Assembly: GCF_913774235.1 (NCBI RefSeq)
Contig: NZ_CAJYDW010000001.1
Location: 17,718-81,717, forward strand
Length of the DNA: 64,000 nt
Origin: an uncultured Pseudomonas sp.
GTDB lineage: Bacteria > Pseudomonadota > Gammaproteobacteria > Pseudomonadales > Pseudomonadaceae
Direction of reading: 5' to 3'
The notes below the pieces were generated by a model. The model saw only the letters and a program-made list of their open reading frames with translations, was not told the DNA's origin and made no database searches. A program made the position numbers and the translations under genes. Positions within the stretch are counted from its first letter, which is position 1, and each line of letters begins with the position of its first letter. Below, in pieces: positions 9,377 to 19,058 of this stretch.

Positions 9377-10497
9377 ACAACGCCAACGAGGTGAACGACG
9401 AATTCTGGATGGCGCGCGCCCTGGCGCTGGCGGCGCTTGGCCGCTACAGCACGGCGCCCAATCCACGAGTGGGCTGCGTCATCGTCCGCGACGGTCAGGT
9501 GGTGGGCGAGGGCTGGCATCGCCAGGCCGGCGGTCCCCATGCCGAGGTGCATGCCCTGCGTCAGGCGGGGGAGGCCGCGCGTGGCGCCACCGCCTATGTG
9601 ACCCTGGAACCCTGCAGCCACCATGGCCGCACCCCGCCCTGCGCCGATGCCCTGGTGGCCGCTGGCGTGGCCGAGGTGGTGGCCGCCATGACCGATCCCA
9701 ATCCGCTGGTGGCCGGCCGTGGCCTGGCGCGCCTCACCGCTGCCGGCATCGCCACCCGCGCCGGGGTGCTGGAGGCCGAGGCCCGGGCACTCAATGCCGG
9801 CTTCATCCAGCGCATGCTCACCGGGCGGCCCTTCGTGCGAGTCAAGCTGGCGCTGAGTCTGGATGGTCGCACCGCCATGGCCAATGGCGAGAGCCAGTGG
9901 ATCACCGGACCGGCGGCGCGCCAGAGCGTCCAGCGGCTGCGCGCCGAAGCCGGCGTGGTGATCACCGGCGCCGATACCGTGCTGGCGGACGGTGCACGCC
10001 TCACGGTTCGTTCGAATGAGTTGGGCCTGACCGGCGAGGAGCTGGAGCTGGCCACCCTGCGTACGCCGCAGCGGTTGCTGATCGATGGCCGCGGCCGGGT
10101 GCCGCTGGATGCGCCCTTCTTCCAGGCCGGCACTGCGCGGGTCGCCGGTATGGCTGCCGAGGCGCCCACCTATGCGGCGGCCGGTCATGACTACCTGTCT
10201 CTGCCGGGTATCAACGGCCAGGTCGATCTGGCGGCCCTGCTGACCCGACTGGGCAGCGAGCAGGTCAACGATGTCCTGGTGGAGGCCGGCCCACGTCTCG
10301 CCGGTGCCTTCGCCCGGGCCGGCTTGGTCGATGAATACCACCTGTTCCTGGCGCCCAAATTCCTCGGCTCCAGTGCCCGGCCATTGCTGGACTGGCCGCT
10401 GGAGCACCTGGCCCAGGCGCCGCAGCTGGAAATCGTCAGCGCGACGCCGGTGGGCGCGGACCTGCACCTGATCGCCCGGCCCCTGCGCGACACCTGA
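9373..10497 (+). CDS. ribD: Bifunctional pyrimidine deaminase/reductase RibD
   Basis: HAEVHAL and [14 protein letters not shown] deaminase motifs. Confidence 0.97.
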   Translation: MNNANEVNDEFWMARALALAALGRYSTAPNPRVGCVIVRDGQVVGEGWHRQAGGPHAEVHALRQAGEAARGATAYVTLEPCSHHGRTPPCADALVAAGVAEVVAAMTDPNPLVAGRGLARLTAAGIATRAGVLEAEARALNAGFIQRMLTGRPFVRVKLALSLDGRTAMANGESQWITGPAARQSVQRLRAEAGVVITGADTVLADGARLTVRSNELGLTGEELELATLRTPQRLLIDGRGRVPLDAPFFQAGTARVAGMAAEAPTYAAAGHDYLSLPGINGQVDLAALLTRLGSEQVNDVLVEAGPRLAGAFARAGLVDEYHLFLAPKFLGSSARPLLDWPLEHLAQAPQLEIVSATPVGADLHLIARPLRDT

Positions 10498-10559
10498 CGC
10501 CCCTGGCCCCCCGACGGCGAACTGTGTTACAAAACCTGCGCCACCTTGGAGTGGCAAGT

Positions 10560-10710
10560 TCTCAGGGCGGGGTGCAATTCCCCACCGGCGGTAATGCCCG
10601 ATCAGTCGGGACGAGCCCGCGAGCGCTCCCCGGTCCTCCGTGGCAGGGGAGGTCAGCAGACCCGGTTGGATCCCGGGGCCGACGGTCATAGTCCGGATGA
10701 GAGAGAACGG
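10560..10710 (+). ncRNA. FMN riboswitch (RFN element)
   Basis: CTCAGGGCGGGGTGCAATTCCCCACCGGCGGTAAT ... GCCGACGGTCATAGTCCGGATGAGAGAGAACGG match the RFN conserved core. Confidence 0.96.
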
Positions 10711-10804
10711 GATAGCCTCGCCTGGCAGGGGTGCGAGCCCCTCGTCCGTCTGATTTCCCTTCTGTCCGTGCGCCCTGTTTTTTCACCGAAACAGGAGTTC
10801 GTCG

Positions 10805-10855
10805 ATGTCTAGCTGCACCGCCTGTTCGGCTCTACCTCTCGGAGGCCTGAGCTGA
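10805..10855 (+). CDS. Putative 16-aa upstream ORF between riboswitch and ribE
   Basis: AGGAG, then ATG-TCT-AGC-TGC-ACC-GCC-TGT-TCG-GCT-CTA-CCT-CTC-GGA-GGC-CTG-AGC-TGA; TGA overlaps the ribE ATG (TGATG). Confidence 0.45.
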   Translation: MSSCTACSALPLGGLS

Positions 10856-11517
10856 TGTTCACCGGAATCATCGAAGCCCTCGGCGAGATCCGCGCCCTCA
10901 CGCCCAAGGGCGGAGACGTGCGCCTCTACGTCGCCACCGGCAAACTCGACCTTGCCGACGTCAAGCTCGGCGACAGCATTGCCGTCAACGGGGTCTGCCT
11001 CACCGCCGTGGAATTGCCCGGCGACGGCTTCTGGGCCGACGTCAGTCGCGAGACCCTGAGCCTCACCAGCCTGGGCGGCCTCAAGCCCGGCAGCAAGGTC
11101 AACCTGGAAAAGGCGCTGATGCCCACCAGCCGGCTCGGTGGCCACCTGGTCAGCGGCCACGTGGACGGTTTGGGCGAAGTGGTCTCCCGTGCCGATAACG
11201 CCCGTGCCGTGCAATTCCGCCTGCGCGCCCCGGCCGAGCTGGCCCGCTACATCGCGCTCAAGGGCTCCATCACCGTGGACGGCGTCAGCCTCACGGTGAA
11301 CGCGGTGGACGGCGCCGAATTCGAGCTGACCATCGTCCCCCACACCCTCGGCGAGACGATCATGGCCGACTACCGCCCCGGACGCCGGGTGAACCTGGAG
11401 GTGGACCTGCTGGCCCGCTACCTGGAGCGCCTGCTCATGGGTGACAAGGCCGCCGAATCCAGCAAGGGCGGCGTCACCGAACACTTTCTCGCCGAACACG
11501 GCTATCTGCAGCGCTAA
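10855..11517 (+). CDS. ribE: Riboflavin synthase alpha subunit
   Basis: MFTGIIEALGEIRAL and duplicated lumazine-binding domain. Confidence 0.96.
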   Translation: MFTGIIEALGEIRALTPKGGDVRLYVATGKLDLADVKLGDSIAVNGVCLTAVELPGDGFWADVSRETLSLTSLGGLKPGSKVNLEKALMPTSRLGGHLVSGHVDGLGEVVSRADNARAVQFRLRAPAELARYIALKGSITVDGVSLTVNAVDGAEFELTIVPHTLGETIMADYRPGRRVNLEVDLLARYLERLLMGDKAAESSKGGVTEHFLAEHGYLQR

Positions 11518-11527
11518 GGACGACACC

Positions 11528-12616
11528 GTGGCACTTTCCAGCATCGAAGACATCATCCAGGACATCCGCGCGGGCAAGATGGTCATCCTCATGGACGACG
11601 AGGACCGCGAGAACGAAGGCGACATCATCATCGCCTCCGAATGCGTTACCGCCGAACACATCAACTTCATGGCGCGCCACGCCCGCGGCCTGATCTGCAT
11701 GCCCATGAGCAAGGCCCTCTGCGAGCGCCTCAACCTGCCGATGATGGCCAGCCGCAACGCCTCCGGCTTCGGCACCAAGTTCACCGTGTCCATCGAGGCC
11801 GCCGAAGGCATCAGCACCGGCATCTCCGCCGCCGACCGCGCGCGCACCGTGCAGGCCGCCATCGCCAAGGACGCCAAGCCCGGCGACGTGGTCAGCCCCG
11901 GCCACATGTTCCCGCTGATGTCCCAGCCCGGTGGCGTGCTGGCCCGCGCCGGCCATACCGAAGCCGCCTGCGACCTGGCACGCATGGCTGGCTTCGCCGA
12001 GAGCGGGGTGATCTGCGAGGTGATGAACGACGACGGCACCATGGCCCGTCGCGACGAGCTCGAAGCCTTCGCCGAACAGCACGGCCTCAAGGTCGGCACC
12101 ATCGCCGACCTCATCCACTACCGCCTGCTGCACGAGCACACCGTCAAGCGCATCGACGAGCAGCAATTGGAGACCGAACTCGGCTCCTTCAAGCTGGTGA
12201 CCTATCGCGACGAGGTGGAGGGCGACGTCCACCTGGCGCTGATCCGTGGCGACCTGGCCAGCCAGGAGTTGCCACTGGTGCGGGTGCACAACATGGACCC
12301 GCTGCGCGACCTGCTGCAGGTCCATCAGCCGGGCCGCTGGAGCCTGCGCAGCGCCATGGAGCGGGTGGCTCGCGAAGGCGCCGGCGTGGTGCTCTTGCTC
12401 GGCCACTCCCTGGAAGGCGATGACCTGCTGGCACATCTGCGCGAGCCGCTGCCGGTGCCCAAGGCGCTGTCCACCTACAGCACCGTCGGTGCCGGTTCGC
12501 AGATCCTGCGCGACCTGGGCATTCGTCAGATGCGCCTGCTCAGTTCGCCGATGAAGTTCAACGCCATATCCGGCTTCGACCTGGAAGTAGTAGAATATCT
12601 GCCTCCTGAAGAATGA
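11528..12616 (+). CDS. ribBA: 3,4-dihydroxy-2-butanone 4-phosphate synthase with degenerate GTP cyclohydrolase II-like C-terminus
   Basis: GTG start; DDEDRENEGD and ISTGISAADRA RibB motifs; C-terminal domain without the Cys cluster. Confidence 0.93.
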   Translation: MALSSIEDIIQDIRAGKMVILMDDEDRENEGDIIIASECVTAEHINFMARHARGLICMPMSKALCERLNLPMMASRNASGFGTKFTVSIEAAEGISTGISAADRARTVQAAIAKDAKPGDVVSPGHMFPLMSQPGGVLARAGHTEAACDLARMAGFAESGVICEVMNDDGTMARRDELEAFAEQHGLKVGTIADLIHYRLLHEHTVKRIDEQQLETELGSFKLVTYRDEVEGDVHLALIRGDLASQELPLVRVHNMDPLRDLLQVHQPGRWSLRSAMERVAREGAGVVLLLGHSLEGDDLLAHLREPLPVPKALSTYSTVGAGSQILRDLGIRQMRLLSSPMKFNAISGFDLEVVEYLPPEE

Positions 12617-12725
12617 CCCTTCCGCCTGGCGCGCCTTGCCCGGGTGGTGTGGCGCGCTTCACCTGGATTTCCACGGACGGCCCGGCATTGCCGGCCGTCC
12701 GGCTCTTTGACAACTGGACCCGCAC

Positions 12726-13202
12726 ATGAACATCAAGACCTTTGAAGGCACCTTCATCGCTCCCCAGGGCCGCTTCGCGCTGGTGGTCGGCCGCTTCAAC
12801 AGCTTCGTCGTCGAGAGCCTGCTGCAGGGCGCCATCGACGCCCTGGTGCGTCACGGCATCAAGCCGGACGACCTGACCATCATCCGCGTCCCCGGCGCCT
12901 TCGAGATCCCGCTGGCCGTGCAGAAGATCGCCCAGCGCGACGAATTCGACGCCATCATCGCCCTCGGCGCGGTGATCCGCGGCGGCACCCCCCACTTCGA
13001 ATACGTGGCCGGCGAGTGCACCAAGGGCCTGGCCCAGGTTTCCATGGAATTCGGCGTACCGGTGTCCTTCGGTGTCCTGACCGTCGACTCCATCGAGCAG
13101 GCCATCGAGCGTTCCGGCACCAAGGCCGGTAACAAGGGCGCCGAAGCCGCGCTGTCCGCCCTGGAAATGGTCAGCCTGCTGGCGCAGTTGGAGGCCAAGT
13201 GA
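12726..13202 (+). CDS. ribH: 6,7-dimethyl-8-ribityllumazine synthase
   Basis: [29 protein letters not shown]. Confidence 0.97.
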   Translation: MNIKTFEGTFIAPQGRFALVVGRFNSFVVESLLQGAIDALVRHGIKPDDLTIIRVPGAFEIPLAVQKIAQRDEFDAIIALGAVIRGGTPHFEYVAGECTKGLAQVSMEFGVPVSFGVLTVDSIEQAIERSGTKAGNKGAEAALSALEMVSLLAQLEAK

Positions 13203-13690
13203 GCGGCGATTTGACTCCGCCCGCGGCCGGCAAGCCCGCAGGCAAGAAAGCCCCCACCGGCAAACTGGCTGCCCGCCGCGAAGCGCGCAGCCTGTCGGTC
13301 CAGGCGCTGTACCAGTGGCACATGGCGGGCCAGGCGATCAACGAAATCGAGGCGCAGTTTCGCGTCGACAACGATTTCGCCAAGGTCGACGGCGCCTACT
13401 TTCATGAAATCCTCCACGGCGTCCCGGCCAACAAGGGCGAGATCGACGGCCTGATCCTGCCCTGCCTGGACCGTGCCATGGACGAGGTCGACCCGGTCGA
13501 GCTGGCCGTGCTGCGGCTGTCCTGCTACGAGTTGCTCAAGCGCATCGACGTGCCCTATCGCGTGGTGATCAACGAGGGCATCGAGCTGGCCAAGATCTTC
13601 GGCGCCACCGACGGCCACAAGTTCGTCAACGGCGTGCTGGACAAGCTGGCGCCCAAGCTGCGCAGCGCCGAGTTGCGCGGCAAGCGCTGA
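13199..13690 (+). CDS. nusB: Transcription antitermination factor NusB
   Basis: [48 protein letters not shown]. Confidence 0.97.
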   Translation: MSGDLTPPAAGKPAGKKAPTGKLAARREARSLSVQALYQWHMAGQAINEIEAQFRVDNDFAKVDGAYFHEILHGVPANKGEIDGLILPCLDRAMDEVDPVELAVLRLSCYELLKRIDVPYRVVINEGIELAKIFGATDGHKFVNGVLDKLAPKLRSAELRGKR

Positions 13691-13705
13691 TTCGTCCGCG
13701 CTGGC

Positions 13706-14662
13706 ATGGGTGAATTCGAACTCATCCGCCGCTATTTCGCCGCGGCGCCCTGTGCCCGTGGCGGACCTGGCGTGGCCCTGGGCATCGGTGACGACTGCGC
13801 CCTGCTGGCGCTCGCGTCCGGCGAGCAACTGGCGGTCTCCACCGATACCCTGACCGCCGGGGTGCACTTTCCCGATCCCTGCCCGGATGCTTTCGGCCTC
13901 GGCCAACGCGCCCTGGCGGTGAGCGCCAGCGATCTGGCCGCCATGGGCGCCGCGCCCCTGGGCTTCACCCTGGCGCTGACCCTGCCGAGCGTCGAGCCCG
14001 CCTGGCTGGAGGGCCTGGCGGCAGGACTTGCGCAGATGGCCGAGCAGTGCGAGTTGCGTCTGGTCGGTGGCGACACCACCCGCGGTCCTCTGTCCCTTAC
14101 CGTCACGGTCTTCGGGCGAGTTCCAGCCGGACAGGCGCTGCTGCGCAGTGGTGCCCGGCCGGGTGATCTGCTGTGCCTGGGCGGCGCGCCCGGTGAGGCG
14201 GGTGGGGCCTTGCCCTTCGTCCTCGGTCAGCGTGCAGCGGAGGGCGACGCGAGTCGGCACCTGCTGGCGCGCTACTGGGCGCCGCAACCGCAATTCGCCC
14301 TCGGCCTCTGGCTGCGCGGGCGGGCGACGGCGGCCCAGGACGTCTCCGACGGCCTGGTGGCCGATTGCGGCCACATAGCCGCGGCCTCCGGGGTGCGCCT
14401 GGTGGTGGAGACGGCGCGGCTGCCGGTGAGTCCGGCGCTGGCCGAGCTATTCCCGGCCGACGAGGGGCTGCGCCTGGCCCTGGGCGCGGGCGACGACTAT
14501 CTGCTGGTCTTCACCCTGCCGCCGGACCAGGCCCCGGCCCTGGCCGCGGCTTGGCCCCAGGCGCAGGTGATCGGGCGGGTCGAGGCGGGCAGCGGCGTCA
14601 CTGTCCTTGCGGCAGACGACCAGCCCATGGCCCTGACACAAACCGGTTTCCAACATTTCTAG
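13706..14662 (+). CDS. thiL: Thiamine-monophosphate kinase
   Basis: MGEFELIRRYF; GIGDDCALL. Confidence 0.96.
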   Translation: MGEFELIRRYFAAAPCARGGPGVALGIGDDCALLALASGEQLAVSTDTLTAGVHFPDPCPDAFGLGQRALAVSASDLAAMGAAPLGFTLALTLPSVEPAWLEGLAAGLAQMAEQCELRLVGGDTTRGPLSLTVTVFGRVPAGQALLRSGARPGDLLCLGGAPGEAGGALPFVLGQRAAEGDASRHLLARYWAPQPQFALGLWLRGRATAAQDVSDGLVADCGHIAAASGVRLVVETARLPVSPALAELFPADEGLRLALGAGDDYLLVFTLPPDQAPALAAAWPQAQVIGRVEAGSGVTVLAADDQPMALTQTGFQHF

Positions 14663-14685
14663 CGCCCTGGCGCGGAGTCCTTTCC

Positions 14686-15195
14686 TTGAGCGAACACCAA
14701 GCCCCCGCCCAGCCGGTCCCCCTGTCGGTCTGGCGCGATCCCTGGCACTTCCTGGCCTTCGGTCTCGGCTCCGGTACCCTGCCCAAGGCGCCCGGTACCT
14801 GGGGCTCGCTGATCGCCTTGCCCTTCGTGCCCCTGTGGCACCTGCTCACTGGCTGGAGCTATCCGCTGCTGTTGGTGATCCTGACGCTGTTCGGCTGCTG
14901 GCTGTGCGGCAAGGTCGCCCGGGAGCTGGGCGTCCATGACCACGAGGGCATCGTCTGGGACGAGATGGTCGGCATCTGGATCACCTTCTGGCTGGCACCA
15001 CCGGGGTTGATCTGGCTACTGGTGGGTTTCGTCGCCTTCCGCGTGCTAGACATCTGCAAGCCCTGGCCAATCCGCTGGCTGGATGTCAATGTCCGCGGCG
15101 GTGTCGGCATCATGGTCGACGATGTGCTGGCCGGCGTCCTCGCCTGGCTGGTCGTTCAGGGGCTACATCTCGGTTGGGGTCATCTCGTCGGCTGA
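14686..15195 (+). CDS. pgpA: Phosphatidylglycerophosphatase A (TTG start)
   Basis: FGLGSGTLPKAPGTWGSL; DEMVGIWI. Confidence 0.92.
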   Translation: MSEHQAPAQPVPLSVWRDPWHFLAFGLGSGTLPKAPGTWGSLIALPFVPLWHLLTGWSYPLLLVILTLFGCWLCGKVARELGVHDHEGIVWDEMVGIWITFWLAPPGLIWLLVGFVAFRVLDICKPWPIRWLDVNVRGGVGIMVDDVLAGVLAWLVVQGLHLGWGHLVG

Positions 15196-15222
15196 CGGGA
15201 CACAGGCCCAAGGAGCAGGGCA

Positions 15223-15855
15223 GTGAAAAGACTGGGCGCGTACGGCCTCTTGTTGGCCGTCGGTTCGCTCGCCTGGGCGCAACCCCAGGTCAGGGTCGTG
15301 GGGTTGTTCAATGGCGCTGCTGTGGTCAACGTCAACGGGCAGCGCAAGCTGCTCAAGGTCGGGCAGCGCCTGGACGACGTCGAGGTAGTCAGCGCGGATG
15401 CCCAGCAAGCGGTGCTGCGCATCGACGGTCGCACCCAGACCTTTACCCTCGACCGTGAATACAGCGACGGCTACAGCGCGCCGCAGCGCCGGGAATTCAG
15501 CATCCCCCGCAGCAACAACGGCCATTACCAGGTCACCGCCTCGATCAATGGCCGACCGGTCGCGCTGCTGGTGGATACCGGCGCCACCAGCATCGCCCTG
15601 AGCGGTGCCCAGGCCGACCAGTTGGGCATCAAGTACCGCGACGGTACCCCGGGCTGGGTGGAGACCGCCAGCGGCCATGCCCGTGCCTGGCGCACCACCC
15701 TCAACCAGGTCCGCCTGGGCGATATCGAGGTGCTGGGGGTGGAGGCCATGGTGCTGGAAGGCAATTATCCGAGCCAGGGGCTGCTGGGCATGAGCTTCCT
15801 CAATCGGGTCGGCTGGCGCGAAGCCCAGGGTGTCCTTTACGTCCAGGCGCGCTGA
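15223..15855 (+). CDS. Periplasmic retropepsin-like aspartic protease (TIGR02281/clan AA family)
   Basis: GTG start with signal peptide; VDTGATSIALSG active-site motif; single aspartic domain. Confidence 0.8.
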   Translation: MKRLGAYGLLLAVGSLAWAQPQVRVVGLFNGAAVVNVNGQRKLLKVGQRLDDVEVVSADAQQAVLRIDGRTQTFTLDREYSDGYSAPQRREFSIPRSNNGHYQVTASINGRPVALLVDTGATSIALSGAQADQLGIKYRDGTPGWVETASGHARAWRTTLNQVRLGDIEVLGVEAMVLEGNYPSQGLLGMSFLNRVGWREAQGVLYVQAR

Positions 15856-16056
15856 GAGCCTGTTCAAAATCTGCTGCGCGTCGGCCAAACGGCGTTGAAA
15901 ATGGCCTGGAAGGCCAGCCCCGCCTGGGCGGCCCCGTCGCAATGCTCATTTACCACTCGTAAACCCGAGCGCGGGTCCGATCCGCTTCCTCAGCCGTTTT
16001 CGCGGGGCCGCCTAGGCCTTGTTTGGCTCTAGCGCGCGAGATTTTAAACAGGCTCT
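15855..16056. mobile_element. MITE-like extragenic element with terminal inverted repeats
   Basis: Left TIR AGAGCCTGTTCAAAATCT (15855-15872), right TIR AGATTTTAAACAGGCTCT (16039-16056), 17/18 match; non-coding interior. Confidence 0.6.
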
Positions 16057-16153
16057 AATAGATCGCGACGTGTCGTCGTCATAACCCCTGGCGATGACGC
16101 CCGACCCGGGGAAAAGGTTACAATGTACGTCTTTCCCCGCCAGGAGCCCGCAG

Positions 16154-16774
16154 GTGTCCGTCGTCTTTGTCGCCGCCTCCCAACTGCCCACCCCCTTCGG
16201 CCTGTTCACCATGCACGGTTTCCTCGACGAGGCCGATGGCAAGGAGCATGTCGCTCTGACCTTCGGTGACGTGGCCGATGGCGAGCCAGTGCTGGGCCGC
16301 CTGCATTCCGAATGCCTGACCGGTGACGCCCTGTTCAGCCTGAGATGCGATTGCGGCTTCCAGCTGGAAGCGGCGCTGCGCGCCATCGCCGAAGCCGGAC
16401 GTGGGGTGCTGCTCTACCTGCGCCAGGAAGGGCGGGGCATCGGCCTGCTCAACAAGATCCGCGCCTACGAGTTGCAGGACGCCGGTGCCGATACGGTGGA
16501 GGCCAATGAACGCCTGGGCTTCGGCGCCGACCAGCGCACCTACGCCCTGTGCAAGCCGATGCTCGAGCACCTCGGCGTCAACTCGCTGCGGCTGATGACC
16601 AACAACCCGCGCAAGGTCAAGGCGCTCGAGGCCCTGGGCATTCCGGTCGCCGAGCGCGTTCCCCTGCAGGAAGGGCTCAACCCGCACAACCGGCGCTACC
16701 TGCTGACCAAGGCCGGCAAGCTCGGCCATATGCTCGGCAATCTGCATCAGAACGAAGAGATCGCCGAGTCCTGA
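16154..16774 (+). CDS. ribA: GTP cyclohydrolase II
   Basis: GTG start; [22 protein letters not shown] zinc motif; [11 protein letters not shown]. Confidence 0.95.
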   Translation: MSVVFVAASQLPTPFGLFTMHGFLDEADGKEHVALTFGDVADGEPVLGRLHSECLTGDALFSLRCDCGFQLEAALRAIAEAGRGVLLYLRQEGRGIGLLNKIRAYELQDAGADTVEANERLGFGADQRTYALCKPMLEHLGVNSLRLMTNNPRKVKALEALGIPVAERVPLQEGLNPHNRRYLLTKAGKLGHMLGNLHQNEEIAES

Positions 16775-18931
16775 TCAACCGGCCGTGCGCGCCGGCTCCA
16801 GGCGCTGTGCGGCTTCCTGCAATTCCAGCACCTGCTGATCCACGTTGCGGCTGGCACCCAGGGTAGCCTGGGCCAGGTCGGCACTGCGCCGGGCCTGATC
16901 CAGACTGGCCTCGGTACGTACCTGCAACTGATTGGCGCTGGTGTCCAGGGTCTCCAGGGTATGGCTGATCTGGGTCAGATGCTCCTGCAGCAGGCCGACA
17001 TCGCGGTCGATGGCACCGAGCGCTTCCTGGGCCTGGTCCGAGCGGGTACGGGAGGTCTGGGCGTCTTCCTTGCAGCGCTGCATGGCGGCCACCGCCTGTT
17101 CCGACAGGACGCGGATCTGGTCGAGAATGCTGGCGATCTCGCGGGTCGAGTCCGCCGAGTGGTTGGCCAGGCGGCGCACCTCGTCGGCGACCACGGCGAA
17201 GCCACGGCCCTGGTCGCCGGCGCGGGCCGCCTCGATGGCGGCGTTGAGCGCCAGCAGGTTGGTCTGCTCGGCGATGCCACGAATGGTATCGGTGACGTGG
17301 CGCACCGCGTGGGTCTGCTCGTTCAGCGCGCCGATGGTGCTGGCGGAGACGCCGATGGTGCCATCGAGAGTCTCCAGGTCACGGGCCACCTGGCCCACCA
17401 GCAGGTTACCGTTGTCACTGCCACTGCGGGCGCGGGTCGACAAGCCGCTGCTGTCGCGGACATGGGCGGCCATCTCCTGGCTGCCCTGCAGCATGAGCTG
17501 CATGGCCTGGGCGTTGGCCTCCGCCGCCTGGCGCTGCTGCGCGGCCTCCTGGCTGGCGTGCTGGGCGCCGCGTTGGAGACCTTCGGCGTCCTGGCCTAGC
17601 GTCTGGGTAACCTGCTTGACGGTCTGTAGCGAGGTATCCAGCCGGTCGACGAAGCTGTTGATCCAGGTTGCCAGTTCGCCGGTCTCGTCGACGCGAAAGC
17701 CTTGGCGATCCAGGCGTTGTTCGAGACTGCCGCCGCACTCGGCGATGTCCAGGAAGAAGTCGCAGAGACTGCGCAGGCGGCGGGTGCAGGGCGCCACCAC
17801 CAGGGTGCCGTAGAGCAGGGCGGCGAGGCCCGCGCTACCCAGGGCGAAGACGCCCTGCCAGGCCGGTTGCCAGAGGCTCAGGGCGGCCTGCAGGCCCCAG
17901 GCACCGCCCGCCAGCAGCAGGGCGCCGAGCAGCAGGTGCTGGGTCAGGCTGCCGCCGCGATAGGCCTCCTCCAGATCAGCCTCGCACAGCAGGCCCCAGG
18001 TGTCCGGTGAACCCGGCAATTGCAGAGTGAGGCCGGCGCCTATCACCGGAACGTGGCGATAGTCGGAGTAGCCGGGATAAGCGACGAAGAGGTTACGGCC
18101 CTTGCGGATGGTCTCGCGTACCCCGGGATGCAACTCCTTGGTCGCCGGCGCGGTGAATTTCAGTTCGAACTCGGTGTGTTCGCGCACCCGCACCGTGCCG
18201 AAGGGGGTCGCCACGCCCTGCTTGAGATTGTCCCCGGCGGTGAAGGTGGCATCTTCGAAGCGCGACCGTGACAGCGCGGTTCCCGCTGCGATGCCGGGGT
18301 CGGCGACGGCCTTGATCATGAACAGGTAGTTGTCGCCGGAGTCCGGGAAAACGTGGCCCGCCTCACGCTGGATGAGATCGCTGAGCACGTCGTTGGGCAG
18401 CCGCAGGCAGAGACAGCCCAGCGGTTTGCCGGCCTGGCGCAGCGGCTGGTGGAACATCAGGGTGACGGCGTCGTGGAAGGCCGAGGTGGTCGGCCCCAGA
18501 GCGAGGGTGACCGGATCGCGATAGGGGCCCTGCAGGAAGGGCCCCTGCAGACCACGGGCGAGGGCTTGGCCGTCGTGGCGGCTGCCCTGACGCTGGCGCG
18601 CGGTGGAGGCGAGGATCAGCCCCTGGGCGTCCACCACGAAGAGTTCCGAGGCGCTGGAAAGATGCGCCAGGGATTCGTCCAGACTACGCGGATCGATGTT
18701 CGGCCAATCGGTTTCGAGCACAGCGGCGATGCGTTGCAACTGCTGCCAGTGCCGCTGGGTCCAGGACAGCAACAGGTCCCGCCGGGTATTGGCCAGGCCG
18801 GTGAAGGTCTTTCCCAAACGTGCCTGGCGACCCCCGTTACGCAGACAGGCCCAGCCGCGGGCGAACTTGCCATTGCGGCCCAGCCAGGGCAGCCAGCGGC
18901 GCTCTTGGCCGCTCAATTCCATGTCGCTCAT
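16775..18931 (-). CDS. Methyl-accepting chemotaxis protein with periplasmic Cache-like sensor
   Basis: [35 protein letters not shown] signalling hairpin; N-terminal sensor and TM segments. Confidence 0.92.
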   Translation of the reverse strand: MSDMELSGQERRWLPWLGRNGKFARGWACLRNGGRQARLGKTFTGLANTRRDLLLSWTQRHWQQLQRIAAVLETDWPNIDPRSLDESLAHLSSASELFVVDAQGLILASTARQRQGSRHDGQALARGLQGPFLQGPYRDPVTLALGPTTSAFHDAVTLMFHQPLRQAGKPLGCLCLRLPNDVLSDLIQREAGHVFPDSGDNYLFMIKAVADPGIAAGTALSRSRFEDATFTAGDNLKQGVATPFGTVRVREHTEFELKFTAPATKELHPGVRETIRKGRNLFVAYPGYSDYRHVPVIGAGLTLQLPGSPDTWGLLCEADLEEAYRGGSLTQHLLLGALLLAGGAWGLQAALSLWQPAWQGVFALGSAGLAALLYGTLVVAPCTRRLRSLCDFFLDIAECGGSLEQRLDRQGFRVDETGELATWINSFVDRLDTSLQTVKQVTQTLGQDAEGLQRGAQHASQEAAQQRQAAEANAQAMQLMLQGSQEMAAHVRDSSGLSTRARSGSDNGNLLVGQVARDLETLDGTIGVSASTIGALNEQTHAVRHVTDTIRGIAEQTNLLALNAAIEAARAGDQGRGFAVVADEVRRLANHSADSTREIASILDQIRVLSEQAVAAMQRCKEDAQTSRTRSDQAQEALGAIDRDVGLLQEHLTQISHTLETLDTSANQLQVRTEASLDQARRSADLAQATLGASRNVDQQVLELQEAAQRLEPARTAG

Positions 18932-19058
18932 GAAGCTAAGTCCTTGCAGCCGATAGGGATAATACCTTATCGGCTAGCATGAGCGAGGCTTTAACCCCGA
19001 GCTAGAGGGGTTTGGACGAGGCGGCCAGCTGGCCGGATCAGCGGCACGGCGGCTCTGC

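Noticed and set aside
10546-10812. 88-aa ORF over the FMN riboswitch
   Set aside because: Fully explained by the RFN RNA element; the frame crosses conserved stems and has no protein family signal.
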